A stretch of 64,000 nt of DNA from a virus. The stretch is taken from IMG/VR virus record IMGVR_UViG_3300037502_002621, positions 1 to 64,000 of that record. One strand, written 5' to 3'. Below the pieces are notes generated by a model. That model searched no databases. It had not been told where the DNA came from and was given only the letters and a program-made list of their open reading frames with translations. Every line of letters starts with the position of its first letter. Within the stretch, counting starts at the first letter, position 1. A program made the translations under genes and the position numbers. Positions 25,409 to 33,766 of the stretch are shown one piece after another.

Positions 25409-25948
25409 ACCTATTTTCGCTATCATTTTTAGATTGGTTTGTCAATAGGCAAATAAATGCGTGTCTATCGCTACTATTTCACACACGCTATAAAATGCCG
25501 ATTCTATCGCAGTTATTTTACATAGTGTGGATCTTGTGGTTATTATTTAACAACCTCCACATAGTCCCACATAGAATGGGCCTCTTATCACAAGTGGGAA
25601 TAAATGTCAAGCGTTTCCCACCTTGTCCCACTATTGCTACATACCCCCAGGGGTATATTCTTAGCCCTTGTATTCTATATCTTGTGAAAACATATTCTAT
25701 ATAATAGCGTTTATAAGTCATTAGACAAGAGAAGAGATATTTTGATATAAACATACCCAATAAGACCTTTCGTTGATTATAGGTTATATAAACATATAAA
25801 AACGCTATATGGGGTTAATTGATTGCGATACTGTGACAAACAAGAATCAATAGACCCGAATGGGTAGAACTTGGCCGCGATTGGTTGTTGGTTGCTATTA
25901 GTTTAATGATGAAATAAAGAACCCATGTAGATATTTTGATTTTAGGTG
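25409..25948. other. Variable non-coding part of cargo slot 1
   Basis: About 540 bases unlike the corresponding part of slot 2. Short frames on both strands are not convincing. Contains several TCCCACATAG / GTCCCAC-type words that also appear in slot 2, suggesting shared but reshuffled control sequence. Confidence 0.4.
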
Positions 25949-25976
25949 TTGACATTTTATTTGATAGTGGTATATT
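25949..25976 (+). promoter_or_regulatory. Promoter of the + strand cargo genes (slot 1)
   Basis: Perfect -35 TTGACA (25949-25954), 16-base spacer and an extended -10 TGGTATATT (hexamer 25971-25976). The best consensus promoter in the window, giving a leader of about 120 bases. Being opposite to the phage operons, it is probably active outside the lytic programme. Confidence 0.8.
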
Positions 25977-26103
25977 GATGGTGTCGTTAGTTGCTCTGGG
26001 CAAGTGAGAACAAACCCAAAGCGTGGATCTTTGAAAACTCAAACCATTATCAATAAATGCTCTTTTATGTTGTGCCTTTGAATAATTAAAAGGAACAAAC
26101 AAA

Positions 26104-26463
26104 ATGAGCAAGAACAAAACATTTGAAGACAAGGTTGCAACTATCATTCACGAAATGAATCGCAGTTTATATGACTTAGGATTGGAAACAAGAATCACAA
26201 TTCACCCAATCTCGATGAGTTCGTTCGTGGTTGCTTACTCTTCCACAAACAAAGAATCAAAATTCTCTCATCAATTCATCGAGTCAAATGATATGTCAAT
26301 GACTTATGCTTTTTTATGGGCCATTGCCTCAAATCTATATTTCTTAGATAGATTTATCAAGGCAAATAAAATTAGTTTTAACTTCAAAGAAGACAAAATT
26401 CAAGCAATGATTCAAAGCAACCTCCAAGCGTTAATCAATCAAAAGACATATTTAATCAAGTAA
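26104..26463 (+). CDS. Hypothetical cargo protein, 119 aa (slot 1)
   Basis: No recognised family. Begins MSKNKTFEDKVATIIHEMNR; mixed alpha/beta with a helical C-terminus and no membrane helix. AAAGGA ribosome site. Found only in this slot; no relative in slot 2. Could be an accessory (defence, exclusion or anti-defence) gene because of its own strong promoter and opposite direction; this is inference. Confidence 0.75.
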   Translation: MSKNKTFEDKVATIIHEMNRSLYDLGLETRITIHPISMSSFVVAYSSTNKESKFSHQFIESNDMSMTYAFLWAIASNLYFLDRFIKANKISFNFKEDKIQAMIQSNLQALINQKTYLIK

Positions 26464-26561
26464 AAAAAAGAAAGGCAAAGGCACAACATATAAGGGCATT
26501 TGTTGGTAATCAGTTCGTTCCTTTATGGGTATTTGATACCCAATTAAAGGAGGTTCAACAT

Positions 26562-26930
26562 ATGAACCAATACGAAGAAGAATTTGTAAAATTGTTTAAT
26601 GAAAAGATTCAAGAAATTGAATCAATTATGAATCGCAATCACATTGAATTTGATGACTTAATAGAATCATTCAATGAATTTGCTACTGCGAACGATATGA
26701 ACGACTATATTATTCATACAAATAATAAGGCCACATGGGACTATCTAAACACCACAAATGATGAAGAAGAGATCCAAGAAGGAAAATCCGTTGAATCCTT
26801 TGACAAGTCAAAACCTTATTTCTTAATTGAATATGACGCATATTTTAGGTCGTTAAATTGTGACGAGTTAATAGAACACATTCAAAGTGTATTAGAAGAA
26901 TCTAAGATATACATCAAAGACAATTTCTAA
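26562..26930 (+). CDS. Acidic hypothetical cargo protein, 122 aa (slot 1)
   Basis: Very rich in Asp/Glu and Asn (for example TTNDEEEIQEGKSVES), predicted helical, with an excellent AAAGGAGG ribosome site. Strongly acidic small proteins in phage accessory loci include DNA mimics, but no family match can be claimed. Shares the promoter of the 119-aa gene and ends at a strong terminator. Confidence 0.75.
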   Translation: MNQYEEEFVKLFNEKIQEIESIMNRNHIEFDDLIESFNEFATANDMNDYIIHTNNKATWDYLNTTNDEEEIQEGKSVESFDKSKPYFLIEYDAYFRSLNCDELIEHIQSVLEESKIYIKDNF

Positions 26931-26975
26931 AATGTTATCTAACAAATACCCATAGAAGAACGAACAAAGAAAATT

Positions 26976-27015
26976 AACCAAGCGTGATTGAAATCGTGCT
27001 TGGTTTTTTTATTTT
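26976..27015 (+). terminator. Terminator of the + strand cargo transcript
   Basis: AACCAAGC / GCTTGGTT arms (26976-26983 and 26998-27005) followed by TTTTTATTTTG on the + strand. Confidence 0.9.
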
Positions 27016-27225
27016 GTTTAATCGTTCAACGAATGGAGGCCAGTTATTTATGCGATTTTATAGGATCTTGAGAATGATAAAATATAATTTTGATATGAAA
27101 ACAAAACCAACAAAGGCCAGCCACAATTTAACAAGGAAAAAACCTTAACCCCCCCTAAAAAAAGTGATACCCCCCATACAGTCCCATAAATTTTTGTTTC
27201 ATTTTTGTAATTAAAAATGTTGATT
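27016..27225. other. Right part of cargo slot 1, non-coding
   Basis: No gene seen. From about 27155 the sequence matches slot 2 again (CCCCTAAAAAAAGTGATACC), marking the right end of the variable slot. Confidence 0.5.
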
Positions 27226-27257
27226 AAACAAAAAACCATTACAAATCCGTAATGGTT
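27226..27257 (-). terminator. Terminator of early operon E1
   Basis: AACCATTAC / GTAATGGTT arms (27234-27242 and 27249-27257), followed on the minus strand by TTTTTTGTTT. Lies 40 bases after the last early gene. Repeated at 61768-61799. Confidence 0.85.
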
Positions 27258-27296
27258 CTTAGGATTTTAAGGGTAGGGGGTATGTTTGATTACAAT

Positions 27297-27830
27297 TTAA
27301 TCGTCATTGTCGGGTAAAAATAATTCATTATTAGACGCTTCGGTATCTTCATCAACTTTGCCAACATCGGTTTGATATTTGGTTATATCTTTTACACGCA
27401 AATCAATGTATTGTTCTAACTCGGCTTCATCGGCAGACTTGGTTTGTGCGTTATATAATTCCATGTCTAACTTAAAGTTCTTATCATCAACAATGGTTGG
27501 ACTTGGGTATTTGATAATGCCTGTGACGACATATACCCGTCTTGCTCCCCAACGATCAACTGTCCCCGTCATATGAACCATATCGTTTGGTTGTAGTGTG
27601 CCGAAGATAATACGCAAGTGCTTAAAGATAACGATTAACCATTTCTTGCGTTGGTAATAACCGAATTGAACCCACATCTCGTCATAGTTTTTATGACGCT
27701 TTACACGCCTTATTCGACCATCTCCAGACCAATTCTTAACACCCAAACCTTCTCCTGTTAAATAGAATGTCTCAGCCTCAGCAGTGCGTGGAAAAAACTT
27801 ATATTTCCTACCCTTGTCGAACTTAGCCAT
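27297..27830 (-). CDS. Hypothetical last early gene, basic with acidic tail, 177 aa (E1)
   Basis: Unknown. A basic N-terminal part (KFDKGRKYKFFPRTAEAE), a beta-rich middle that may be an OB-like barrel (MVHMTGTVDRWGARRVYVVT) and an acidic tail ending FLPDNDD. The layout (nucleic-acid-binding core plus acidic tail) is like SSB proteins, but the match is weak. Overlaps the methyltransferase by 8 bases; in E2 it overlaps the 70-aa gene instead. Confidence 0.75.
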   Translation of the reverse strand: MAKFDKGRKYKFFPRTAEAETFYLTGEGLGVKNWSGDGRIRRVKRHKNYDEMWVQFGYYQRKKWLIVIFKHLRIIFGTLQPNDMVHMTGTVDRWGARRVYVVTGIIKYPSPTIVDDKNFKLDMELYNAQTKSADEAELEQYIDLRVKDITKYQTDVGKVDEDTEASNNELFLPDNDD

Positions 27831-29553
27831 TGATTAAACTTCCAAACAATGCCATTAAGACATTAACGACAATGGAATCACCTGCTTGGTGGTATAAAGA
27901 TGAATTGCTTTGATTTGGTTGTGCCAAGTCAAACGCTTGATCACTAAATCCCATTAGTCGATAACATTCTCTTGGTGTTAATTTGCGTATGCGTAAGTTG
28001 TTATTAACTTTCTTTGGATCTTTGTAATCTCTCGCAAGTAGTGTTGGCGACAAACCATCTTGATTATAAATGTTGCCGTTTTCTCTACCATTTGCTTGAA
28101 TGTTTCCGTCTATCATTAACTTTGGTTCATTTACCACTACACCAACATCGTTGCTGTTTAACAACACATTTGGCACACCTCGTTCCATCGCAGGTATTGT
28201 GCCACTTAATCTATCTTCAAAGTAAGCACGATGGTCTTGTGTGTTCAATCTTCCTTTATCATCTTCCCAAGTAATGTAATTGGCATATTCTTTTGTTTCA
28301 ACGACTGCCGTCACGCTACCGTGATTTTCCATCACAATGGGCGATATGCCATTAGGGCTAACGATATTGGTAGCATTATGATTACTTGGACTATAATTGC
28401 CAACCACTACCACACCAACATCATTGTTTTGCGTTTTAATCGTTTGAATCATTTGCTTTTGAACTACACCACGCTTTTGTTCTGGACGATTGATATACAC
28501 ACCATCGCCTTCATACGCTAATGCGAAACCTAAATTGGTATCTTCGGGAACAACGATTGCTTGTGAATTATGATTTGGCATAGTTAAAGTTTGCGATATA
28601 TCACTAACTGTGCGATTGTATAAATCTAACGATTGTGGTTCGTTTGAATTATAATCAATCTTATCTAACATTTCTGGTAAGCGTTTGTCTTGCGACTTAA
28701 ATACATTTAACACTTTATCGCTAAGATAATATTTCTCATCAACTTCTTTTTCCAACATGTCTTTTAATCGTAATTTTAATGGAATGGGTTGTGGAAACCG
28801 ATATTGGTAATCGCCTAAAATACTAATCATAAATGCTCGTTCTCGGTTTTGTGGAATGCCATAATCTTTGGCATTTAGCACTTCAATATGGTTAGAATAC
28901 CCGAGTTGCCGTAATCGTTCGTCCCATCGCTTAAAGTCTTGTATATAACGAGAACCAATGACATCTGGGACATTTTCCATTAACAATACTTGTGGCAATT
29001 CATTACATTCCGATAAAATGCGTTCTACTTCCCATAATAAACCACTACGGGTATTGGTATCACTCATTCCTTTACCTTTACCAGCCTTTGATAGGTCTTG
29101 GCAAGGAAAAGAATAAGTTAAAATATAATCATACTTATTGGTTTCGGTTATATTCAAGTGTTCGGCTTTAACCGACATAATATTAACCTTGTTGTTGGTA
29201 TTGATAATGTTGTTATAAACATTACGCAACCATTCTTCGCCTTTTCTAAGTAGCGTTTCCAACTTGGCAGGTTCGTTATAATCAAGCGACACACCAAGTT
29301 GGTTTAACCGAAAGGCAATTTCTTCTTTGGTTAATCCTTGTGTCCAATCATCATATTTGCGAACATGTATGTCGTTATACGCTTGAATGGAATTAACTTG
29401 CCATTCAACAATCGTGCTATGAACGATATTCACACCCAAGTTTTTCAATGCTTGGTGTTGTGATCCTATACCAGCAAACAATTCGATTAACTTAACGGGC
29501 TTGGTAATCTTGTAATAAGGTATAAATCCATCAAAGATACTTACTTCGTTCAT
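27823..29553 (-). CDS. DNA cytosine-5 methyltransferase, 576 aa (E1 only)
   Basis: Transfers a methyl group from SAM to cytosine C5. Motif I ELFAGIG (about 24-30), catalytic PCQ (Cys151), motif VI ENVPDVIG (about 193), motif VIII QNRERAF (about 235), and C-terminal RKLTPRECYRLMGF with AGDSIVVNV. The long segment between VIII and IX carries the target-recognition part. No restriction enzyme is nearby, so it probably protects phage DNA. The start MNEVSIFDGF overlaps the upstream stop by ATGA. Absent from E2. Confidence 0.95.
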   Translation of the reverse strand: MNEVSIFDGFIPYYKITKPVKLIELFAGIGSQHQALKNLGVNIVHSTIVEWQVNSIQAYNDIHVRKYDDWTQGLTKEEIAFRLNQLGVSLDYNEPAKLETLLRKGEEWLRNVYNNIINTNNKVNIMSVKAEHLNITETNKYDYILTYSFPCQDLSKAGKGKGMSDTNTRSGLLWEVERILSECNELPQVLLMENVPDVIGSRYIQDFKRWDERLRQLGYSNHIEVLNAKDYGIPQNRERAFMISILGDYQYRFPQPIPLKLRLKDMLEKEVDEKYYLSDKVLNVFKSQDKRLPEMLDKIDYNSNEPQSLDLYNRTVSDISQTLTMPNHNSQAIVVPEDTNLGFALAYEGDGVYINRPEQKRGVVQKQMIQTIKTQNNDVGVVVVGNYSPSNHNATNIVSPNGISPIVMENHGSVTAVVETKEYANYITWEDDKGRLNTQDHRAYFEDRLSGTIPAMERGVPNVLLNSNDVGVVVNEPKLMIDGNIQANGRENGNIYNQDGLSPTLLARDYKDPKKVNNNLRIRKLTPRECYRLMGFSDQAFDLAQPNQSNSSLYHQAGDSIVVNVLMALFGSLING

Positions 29554-29762
29554 TCGTTTGTTCCTAACCATTTCGTAAAGTCATTGATGGTCTTAAATGT
29601 AAATGGTGCTAAATCGTTCATTGGGAACTCAACGATAATTACCCCACTACTTAATTCACGAATCTTGGCAATCCGTTTGAACAAGATACAGTTAATCACA
29701 TAACCTTCTAATCCATCTCGGTTATAAGAGCAACCAATACCCTTTTGTTTTAGTATTGGCAT
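29550..29762 (-). CDS. Hypothetical early protein, 70 aa (E1)
   Basis: Small mixed alpha/beta protein; unknown. Start MPILKQKGIG overlaps the RusA stop by TAATG; a start seven codons earlier is possible. The order RusA then this gene is kept in E2. Confidence 0.7.
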   Translation of the reverse strand: MPILKQKGIGCSYNRDGLEGYVINCILFKRIAKIRELSSGVIIVEFPMNDLAPFTFKTINDFTKWLGTNE

Positions 29763-30214
29763 TATGACGCTTTCTTTGACCATAATTCAACTTCCACCCT
29801 TTCGGTAAAAGAATAACACTTTTCGACAATAAGTTCAACTACTTGTGAATCATCGTGCCAAGCAACACCATTTAATGCGTCTAATATCGCTTTGGCAATA
29901 TTGTCTAAATCGGGTTTCTTTAATGGGAATATATACTTCTCTGCGTTTGTTGCTAATTCTTTTTTGCTAATTTTGGGTTTAACAAAACAAGCAATAACTT
30001 TAACACCAATCGGTGTGTTGGGACTAAACAATAAATTAACTTGTTCGTCTTTTGGTTTAATGATAATGGGACTAACTTCAAGAAACGAATTGCGAACATT
30101 GTTGGCATAATCCACATTTTCTTTTGGCGAATATACACCGATAAACCGACCTTTGCGATATGCTCGTGGTCGCTTTTGACCAAACGGCTTACCCAATACT
30201 GTAAATCTAATCAT
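29762..30214 (-). CDS. rusA: RusA-type Holliday junction resolvase, 150 aa (E1)
   Basis: Cuts four-way DNA junctions during recombination. The signature KKPDLDNIAKAILDALNG (D102, D104, K108) and WHDDSQVVEL (D121, D122) preserve the acidic catalytic site. The N-terminal PFGQKRPRAYRKG is also family-like. With the Sak3-like protein and SSB it completes a recombination pathway. ATGA overlap with the PP-loop gene. Confidence 0.95.
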   Translation of the reverse strand: MIRFTVLGKPFGQKRPRAYRKGRFIGVYSPKENVDYANNVRNSFLEVSPIIIKPKDEQVNLLFSPNTPIGVKVIACFVKPKISKKELATNAEKYIFPLKKPDLDNIAKAILDALNGVAWHDDSQVVELIVEKCYSFTERVEVELWSKKAS

Positions 30215-31161
30215 TTTTTTAATCTCTCTTTCTTGAAATCTTCATAATTTACAAAACAACCACAACCACCCATTCCATCAACCATTAAATTAAGTGTTCC
30301 ACCCTTTTCCATTTCTTCACGAATGGATCGTATTGGTCTTTCTTTAATGAATGAATATACTTTTAAGTCATCAACAATATGTAATTGTGGAATGTATTTG
30401 AATTTCTTTTCGTGCCATTTAATCATTTCATCTTTGTTGTGTTTCAATTTATCTTTCCATTCAGGATTTTCTTTGAACTTGTGATAAACTGCGACATAAA
30501 TAGATAACATACTTTCAATGTGTTCAATTTCATCAAATGTATTTCTATCTGTATTGTATAACAACTTGTAATGACCAACACCTGCTTTAACACATCTTGC
30601 TTTACAATTATTGTGGGCAAATCCTTTAAGATATAAACTTGGTTTTCTAATGTTGTATAACTCTAACAATTTATCATAATCATAAAATTCTTTGGCGAGT
30701 GGAAAATCACATTCATAAGGTTGCCAATTTGCTTTAATTGGTGCTAAACGATGTAATTCACCAAAAGCAATACCAAAGTATAATGTTGGATTATCTCTAA
30801 TGTTGTCGTTTTTAAGATATTGCTTGTTATACCATGTTTCAAATGGTGGTTTCTTGTTGCTCTTAATAAACCTTTTAGCAACACGCATTTTTAACACTTT
30901 TGAACATTCGCCAAACCTATTGCTAAACAAAGCCTTTCTTTCAATCATTAAACGAACTGGATCAATGCCTTCGCTATGTTTAAGTAAAGGTAATTGTAAT
31001 TTATCGCTTACTTCATCAATAAATCTATATAAATCTTCATCTTCCCACTTCGTGTCGGTAAAATATAAGACAATATTATCATTAGGAAACTTTGTTTTGA
31101 GATGATGTGCTACGGCAAACGATGATAAACCACCACTAAAAAATACGATTCTATTTTTCAT
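30211..31161 (-). CDS. PP-loop ATPase, PAPS reductase/adenine nucleotide hydrolase-like, 316 aa (E1 only)
   Basis: The N-terminal SGGLSS (residues 9-14) is the PP-loop for ATP pyrophosphate binding in the HUP-fold family (PAPS reductase, TtcA, DndC, QueC). It has a CKARC pair near residue 200 and a GGCGC cluster near the C-terminus, which could hold metal or sulfur. Phage members are mostly uncharacterised; a role in nucleic-acid modification or sulfur chemistry is possible. Flanked by ATGA overlaps on both sides and absent from E2. Confidence 0.8.
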   Translation of the reverse strand: MKNRIVFFSGGLSSFAVAHHLKTKFPNDNIVLYFTDTKWEDEDLYRFIDEVSDKLQLPLLKHSEGIDPVRLMIERKALFSNRFGECSKVLKMRVAKRFIKSNKKPPFETWYNKQYLKNDNIRDNPTLYFGIAFGELHRLAPIKANWQPYECDFPLAKEFYDYDKLLELYNIRKPSLYLKGFAHNNCKARCVKAGVGHYKLLYNTDRNTFDEIEHIESMLSIYVAVYHKFKENPEWKDKLKHNKDEMIKWHEKKFKYIPQLHIVDDLKVYSFIKERPIRSIREEMEKGGTLNLMVDGMGGCGCFVNYEDFKKERLKK

Positions 31162-31520
31162 AATTCAATCACCTCAATTTCCATTTCTTTCTTATCGCCA
31201 ACCATTTTGGCAATGGCAATATTAGCAACTTGACTAATGTCCCAATAAGCGATGTCTTTAAGTGTTTCAACCACAAAATCGGCTATGGGTATAATTTTAT
31301 TGTTAGAATACGAGAACTTAAAATCATTGGCAAACTTGGAACGCTTTTGTTGTTGATCATATAAGCGTATGTTTATCGAAACCAACTTCGTGGTGTTAAT
31401 CTTCTTAAAATCATTTTTAGTAAATTGCTTAATGATTTCATTGGTTAATAACTTACGGAACTCTGGTCTATCAATCGACATCTTCTTATAGTAATGCCAA
31501 AACGATATGTTAATGGTCAT
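31158..31520 (-). CDS. Degenerate RusA-like paralogue, 120 aa (E1)
   Basis: The C-terminal half aligns with RusA: IPIADFVVETLKDIAYWDISQV against KPDLDNIAKAILDALNGVAWHDDSQV. The first catalytic Asp and the last are replaced (I79, I95), while D81 and D94 remain. The N-terminal part lacks the Lys/Arg-rich RusA start. It is probably inactive alone, perhaps a partner or inhibitor of RusA. Alignment made by eye. Confidence 0.6.
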   Translation of the reverse strand: MTINISFWHYYKKMSIDRPEFRKLLTNEIIKQFTKNDFKKINTTKLVSINIRLYDQQQKRSKFANDFKFSYSNNKIIPIADFVVETLKDIAYWDISQVANIAIAKMVGDKKEMEIEVIEL

Positions 31521-31843
31521 TTTTTTAATCTTTCTACGGCACGAATGGTGGTAATCGTTCTAAACTCGATGTCTGCCATAAGTTCCATAAACTCTTTGCG
31601 TGATTTTAGTTTATTAACCCCTACATGTTGCCCACCACTTTGTAATGCGATGGCAACTTCATAGTTGTTATTGTTTGTGTTTTGGACTAAACGCACACCA
31701 TAAACATTGTTAAACTTATCTTCAAAAACTAAATGTCGAGCATAATAATCCCATTGTTGATTCTTGTATTTATCAGATTTTAAGACCAACATCGCAATAG
31801 ACGACAACAACTTAACCTTGCGTTCTAATTTGGTTTCTTTCAT
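31517..31843 (-). CDS. Hypothetical early protein, 108 aa (E1)
   Basis: Unknown; alpha/beta with an opening amphipathic helix. Sequence conserved in E2 except the first few residues, because here it follows MazG while in E2 it follows the phosphoesterase. Start overlaps the MazG stop (TAATG). Confidence 0.75.
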   Translation of the reverse strand: MKETKLERKVKLLSSIAMLVLKSDKYKNQQWDYYARHLVFEDKFNNVYGVRLVQNTNNNNYEVAIALQSGGQHVGVNKLKSRKEFMELMADIEFRTITTIRAVERLKK

Positions 31844-32283
31844 TATTCTTCCTTGATGAATATACCATTCACCAATTTACCCTTTCTATCTTTGATTTCG
31901 TGATACACAGAAGCAATACACGATTCAATGTCTAATCCTAATTGTTGCGACAATATCGTTAGCACAACATAGATGTCGCCAACGGAATCAATAATAACTT
32001 CTCGCTTGTTCTTGGCAATACCACTCGCTAATTCGCCTACTTCTTCCATTAACTTTACTAATTGTTTGCTTGGGTCACCTTTATCTAACCCACGATCCTT
32101 TGCCCATTGTCTAATTAAATCGGTAGTATTTGCTTCCATTAAAATTGTTTCGTAAGAAAGTTTTTTATTGATTTTTTGTTTTGGTTTCTTAAACTTTGGA
32201 ATATCAGGAAATGATTGTTCAATTACACTTTCAATATCTTTTGCTATTTTTTTAACTTCTTTTTTAGTAAGTTTCTTAATCAC
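31843..32283 (-). CDS. mazG: MazG-like nucleotide pyrophosphohydrolase, 146 aa (E1 only)
   Basis: Hydrolyses NTP/dNTP-type nucleotides. After a basic N-terminal extension of ~50 residues, the MazG core has the metal-binding helices: LMEEVGELASGIA then IDSVGDIYVVLTILSQQLG, giving the ExxE...D..D pattern. Phage MazG enzymes may adjust nucleotide pools or alarmone levels. ATGA overlap with the phosphoesterase. Missing from E2 as a clean one-gene deletion. Confidence 0.85.
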   Translation of the reverse strand: MIKKLTKKEVKKIAKDIESVIEQSFPDIPKFKKPKQKINKKLSYETILMEANTTDLIRQWAKDRGLDKGDPSKQLVKLMEEVGELASGIAKNKREVIIDSVGDIYVVLTILSQQLGLDIESCIASVYHEIKDRKGKLVNGIFIKEE

Positions 32284-33506
32284 TTAGTTAATTCCTTCCA
32301 TTGTTTCCAATCGTCTTTAATGTGCTTGAATTGGATTATTGATTCAGGAACAATGCGAGTAATCGTGCCTAATGAATCAACTTCTACGGTCACAACCCAC
32401 GCACCACTTGTGTTTTGAATACGCTTACCTTTTTCCCAGTCCGATTGACTATGTGTCGATGGAACTTCAAAGTAATGGACATTACGATACATAAAGTATA
32501 ACGACTTGTGGTGATGTCCAACAAAGATAATGTTTGGTTTATCGCCACCATTTAGTGAGTCTAAATACTTTTGACCACCATAAGATAACGCATATGACGA
32601 ACCATCTTGTGGGTGGAACAATTCCATCTTGGCATGTTCGCCTAAACGAATAACTGCTGTATTGATACCCAAGTATTTCATATCGGCTCGTTGCGATTCA
32701 ATACCTTTACCAATATTCGCACCACCATTTTGAATGTGGAAGTGATCGTGGTTGCCTGTAATAAAGTAAGTGGTAATACCATCACGCTTTGGGTAATGCT
32801 TAACGATATGTTCTAATTGTTCGTCAAACGATACAGCGTGTAATGAGAATTGATGGTCAGGTCTGCTACGCTTCCAACCTTCACTGATGTCGCCACAATG
32901 ATAGATAGTCGTAATGCCTCTACGGACTGCGTAGTCATACAAGTAATGTAAGAACGATGTTTGTTCATTAACCGAACCCATGTGTGAATCCGATAACACC
33001 ATAAAGGTATATTGGTTAGTAGCACCCACTGCGTGTTCATATTCTTTGCGTTCTTGTTTAAGAATCGTATCAACAGCATATCGTAATGTGCCATCTGCTT
33101 CTTGTAGTTTCTTAATTTGATAAATGCCATCGTTGGCAATTTCTTCAACGATACCCATTGTCGCATACTTGTCTAAATTAACACGACCCATAAGTTCGTT
33201 AATGGAACGAGAACCACTTTTTAGATAAGTGATAATCTTTTCTTTAATCGGTGCGACACTCTTGTCTTGTTGGTGTGAGCGATATGATTTCGCCCATGTT
33301 CCACCTTGATAACCACTTTCCATTTTGTTGATAAAAGCAACGGCTCTTTGATACCGTCTTTTCCAAACTTTACGACCAACGGACTCTTTGAACACTTCAT
33401 TTAATTTTTTTGAAGCACTAATCCAAGAAATCAATTTTGTCTTAGGGTCTTTGAATCCTTCGGACACTTCAATTAACAATTCTCTTTGTGTTGTTGCGTT
33501 ATACAT
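32280..33506 (-). CDS. Calcineurin-like metallophosphoesterase with winged-helix N-terminus, 408 aa (E1, complete)
   Basis: Metal-dependent phosphatase or nuclease. Motifs: LSDSHMG (D173, H175), HCGDISEG (D206), GNHDHFH (251-257) and GHHHK (330-334), giving the two-metal site. The basic N-terminal 165 residues contain a possible winged helix (about 85-150) for DNA contact. Related phage proteins are early genes next to recombinases. All catalytic residues intact. Comparable partial copies lie at both window ends. Confidence 0.9.
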   Translation of the reverse strand: MYNATTQRELLIEVSEGFKDPKTKLISWISASKKLNEVFKESVGRKVWKRRYQRAVAFINKMESGYQGGTWAKSYRSHQQDKSVAPIKEKIITYLKSGSRSINELMGRVNLDKYATMGIVEEIANDGIYQIKKLQEADGTLRYAVDTILKQERKEYEHAVGATNQYTFMVLSDSHMGSVNEQTSFLHYLYDYAVRRGITTIYHCGDISEGWKRSRPDHQFSLHAVSFDEQLEHIVKHYPKRDGITTYFITGNHDHFHIQNGGANIGKGIESQRADMKYLGINTAVIRLGEHAKMELFHPQDGSSYALSYGGQKYLDSLNGGDKPNIIFVGHHHKSLYFMYRNVHYFEVPSTHSQSDWEKGKRIQNTSGAWVVTVEVDSLGTITRIVPESIIQFKHIKDDWKQWKELTK

Positions 33507-33766
33507 TATTCATTTCCTTTTATTTCTTTTAATTGTTGGGACACTGCTTCAATTATACTACTATTGACGATGGTGATGGGGTTCGGTGTTTCAGAATGTA
33601 TTTTGTAAAATGATACATCGACACTCTTTTTATATTTATCAAAAATAATCCGTAATCCATCATCTTCGTTTTCATACGACACATAAGTTTCAAAGTTTTT
33701 TAACACACGATCACTACCTTCTCTAATCTTATAACCTAAACGGCTAAACATTTCCTTTGCGTTCAT
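33506..33766 (-). CDS. Small early phage protein, 86 aa (copy E1)
   Basis: Second copy of the 370-630 gene; one residue differs (E59). Same TAATG overlaps on both sides. Confidence 0.85.
   Translation of the reverse strand: MNAKEMFSRLGYKIREGSDRVLKNFETYVSYENEDDGLRIIFDKYKKSVDVSFYKIHSETPNPITIVNSSIIEAVSQQLKEIKGNE

Noticed and set aside
25518-25760. 80-aa minus-strand frame in slot 1
   Set aside because: Weak start and unusual composition; nothing similar in slot 2.
25815-26147. 110-aa minus-strand frame opposite the + strand cargo promoter
   Set aside because: It covers a consensus promoter and leader on the other strand, has no ribosome site and no counterpart in slot 2.
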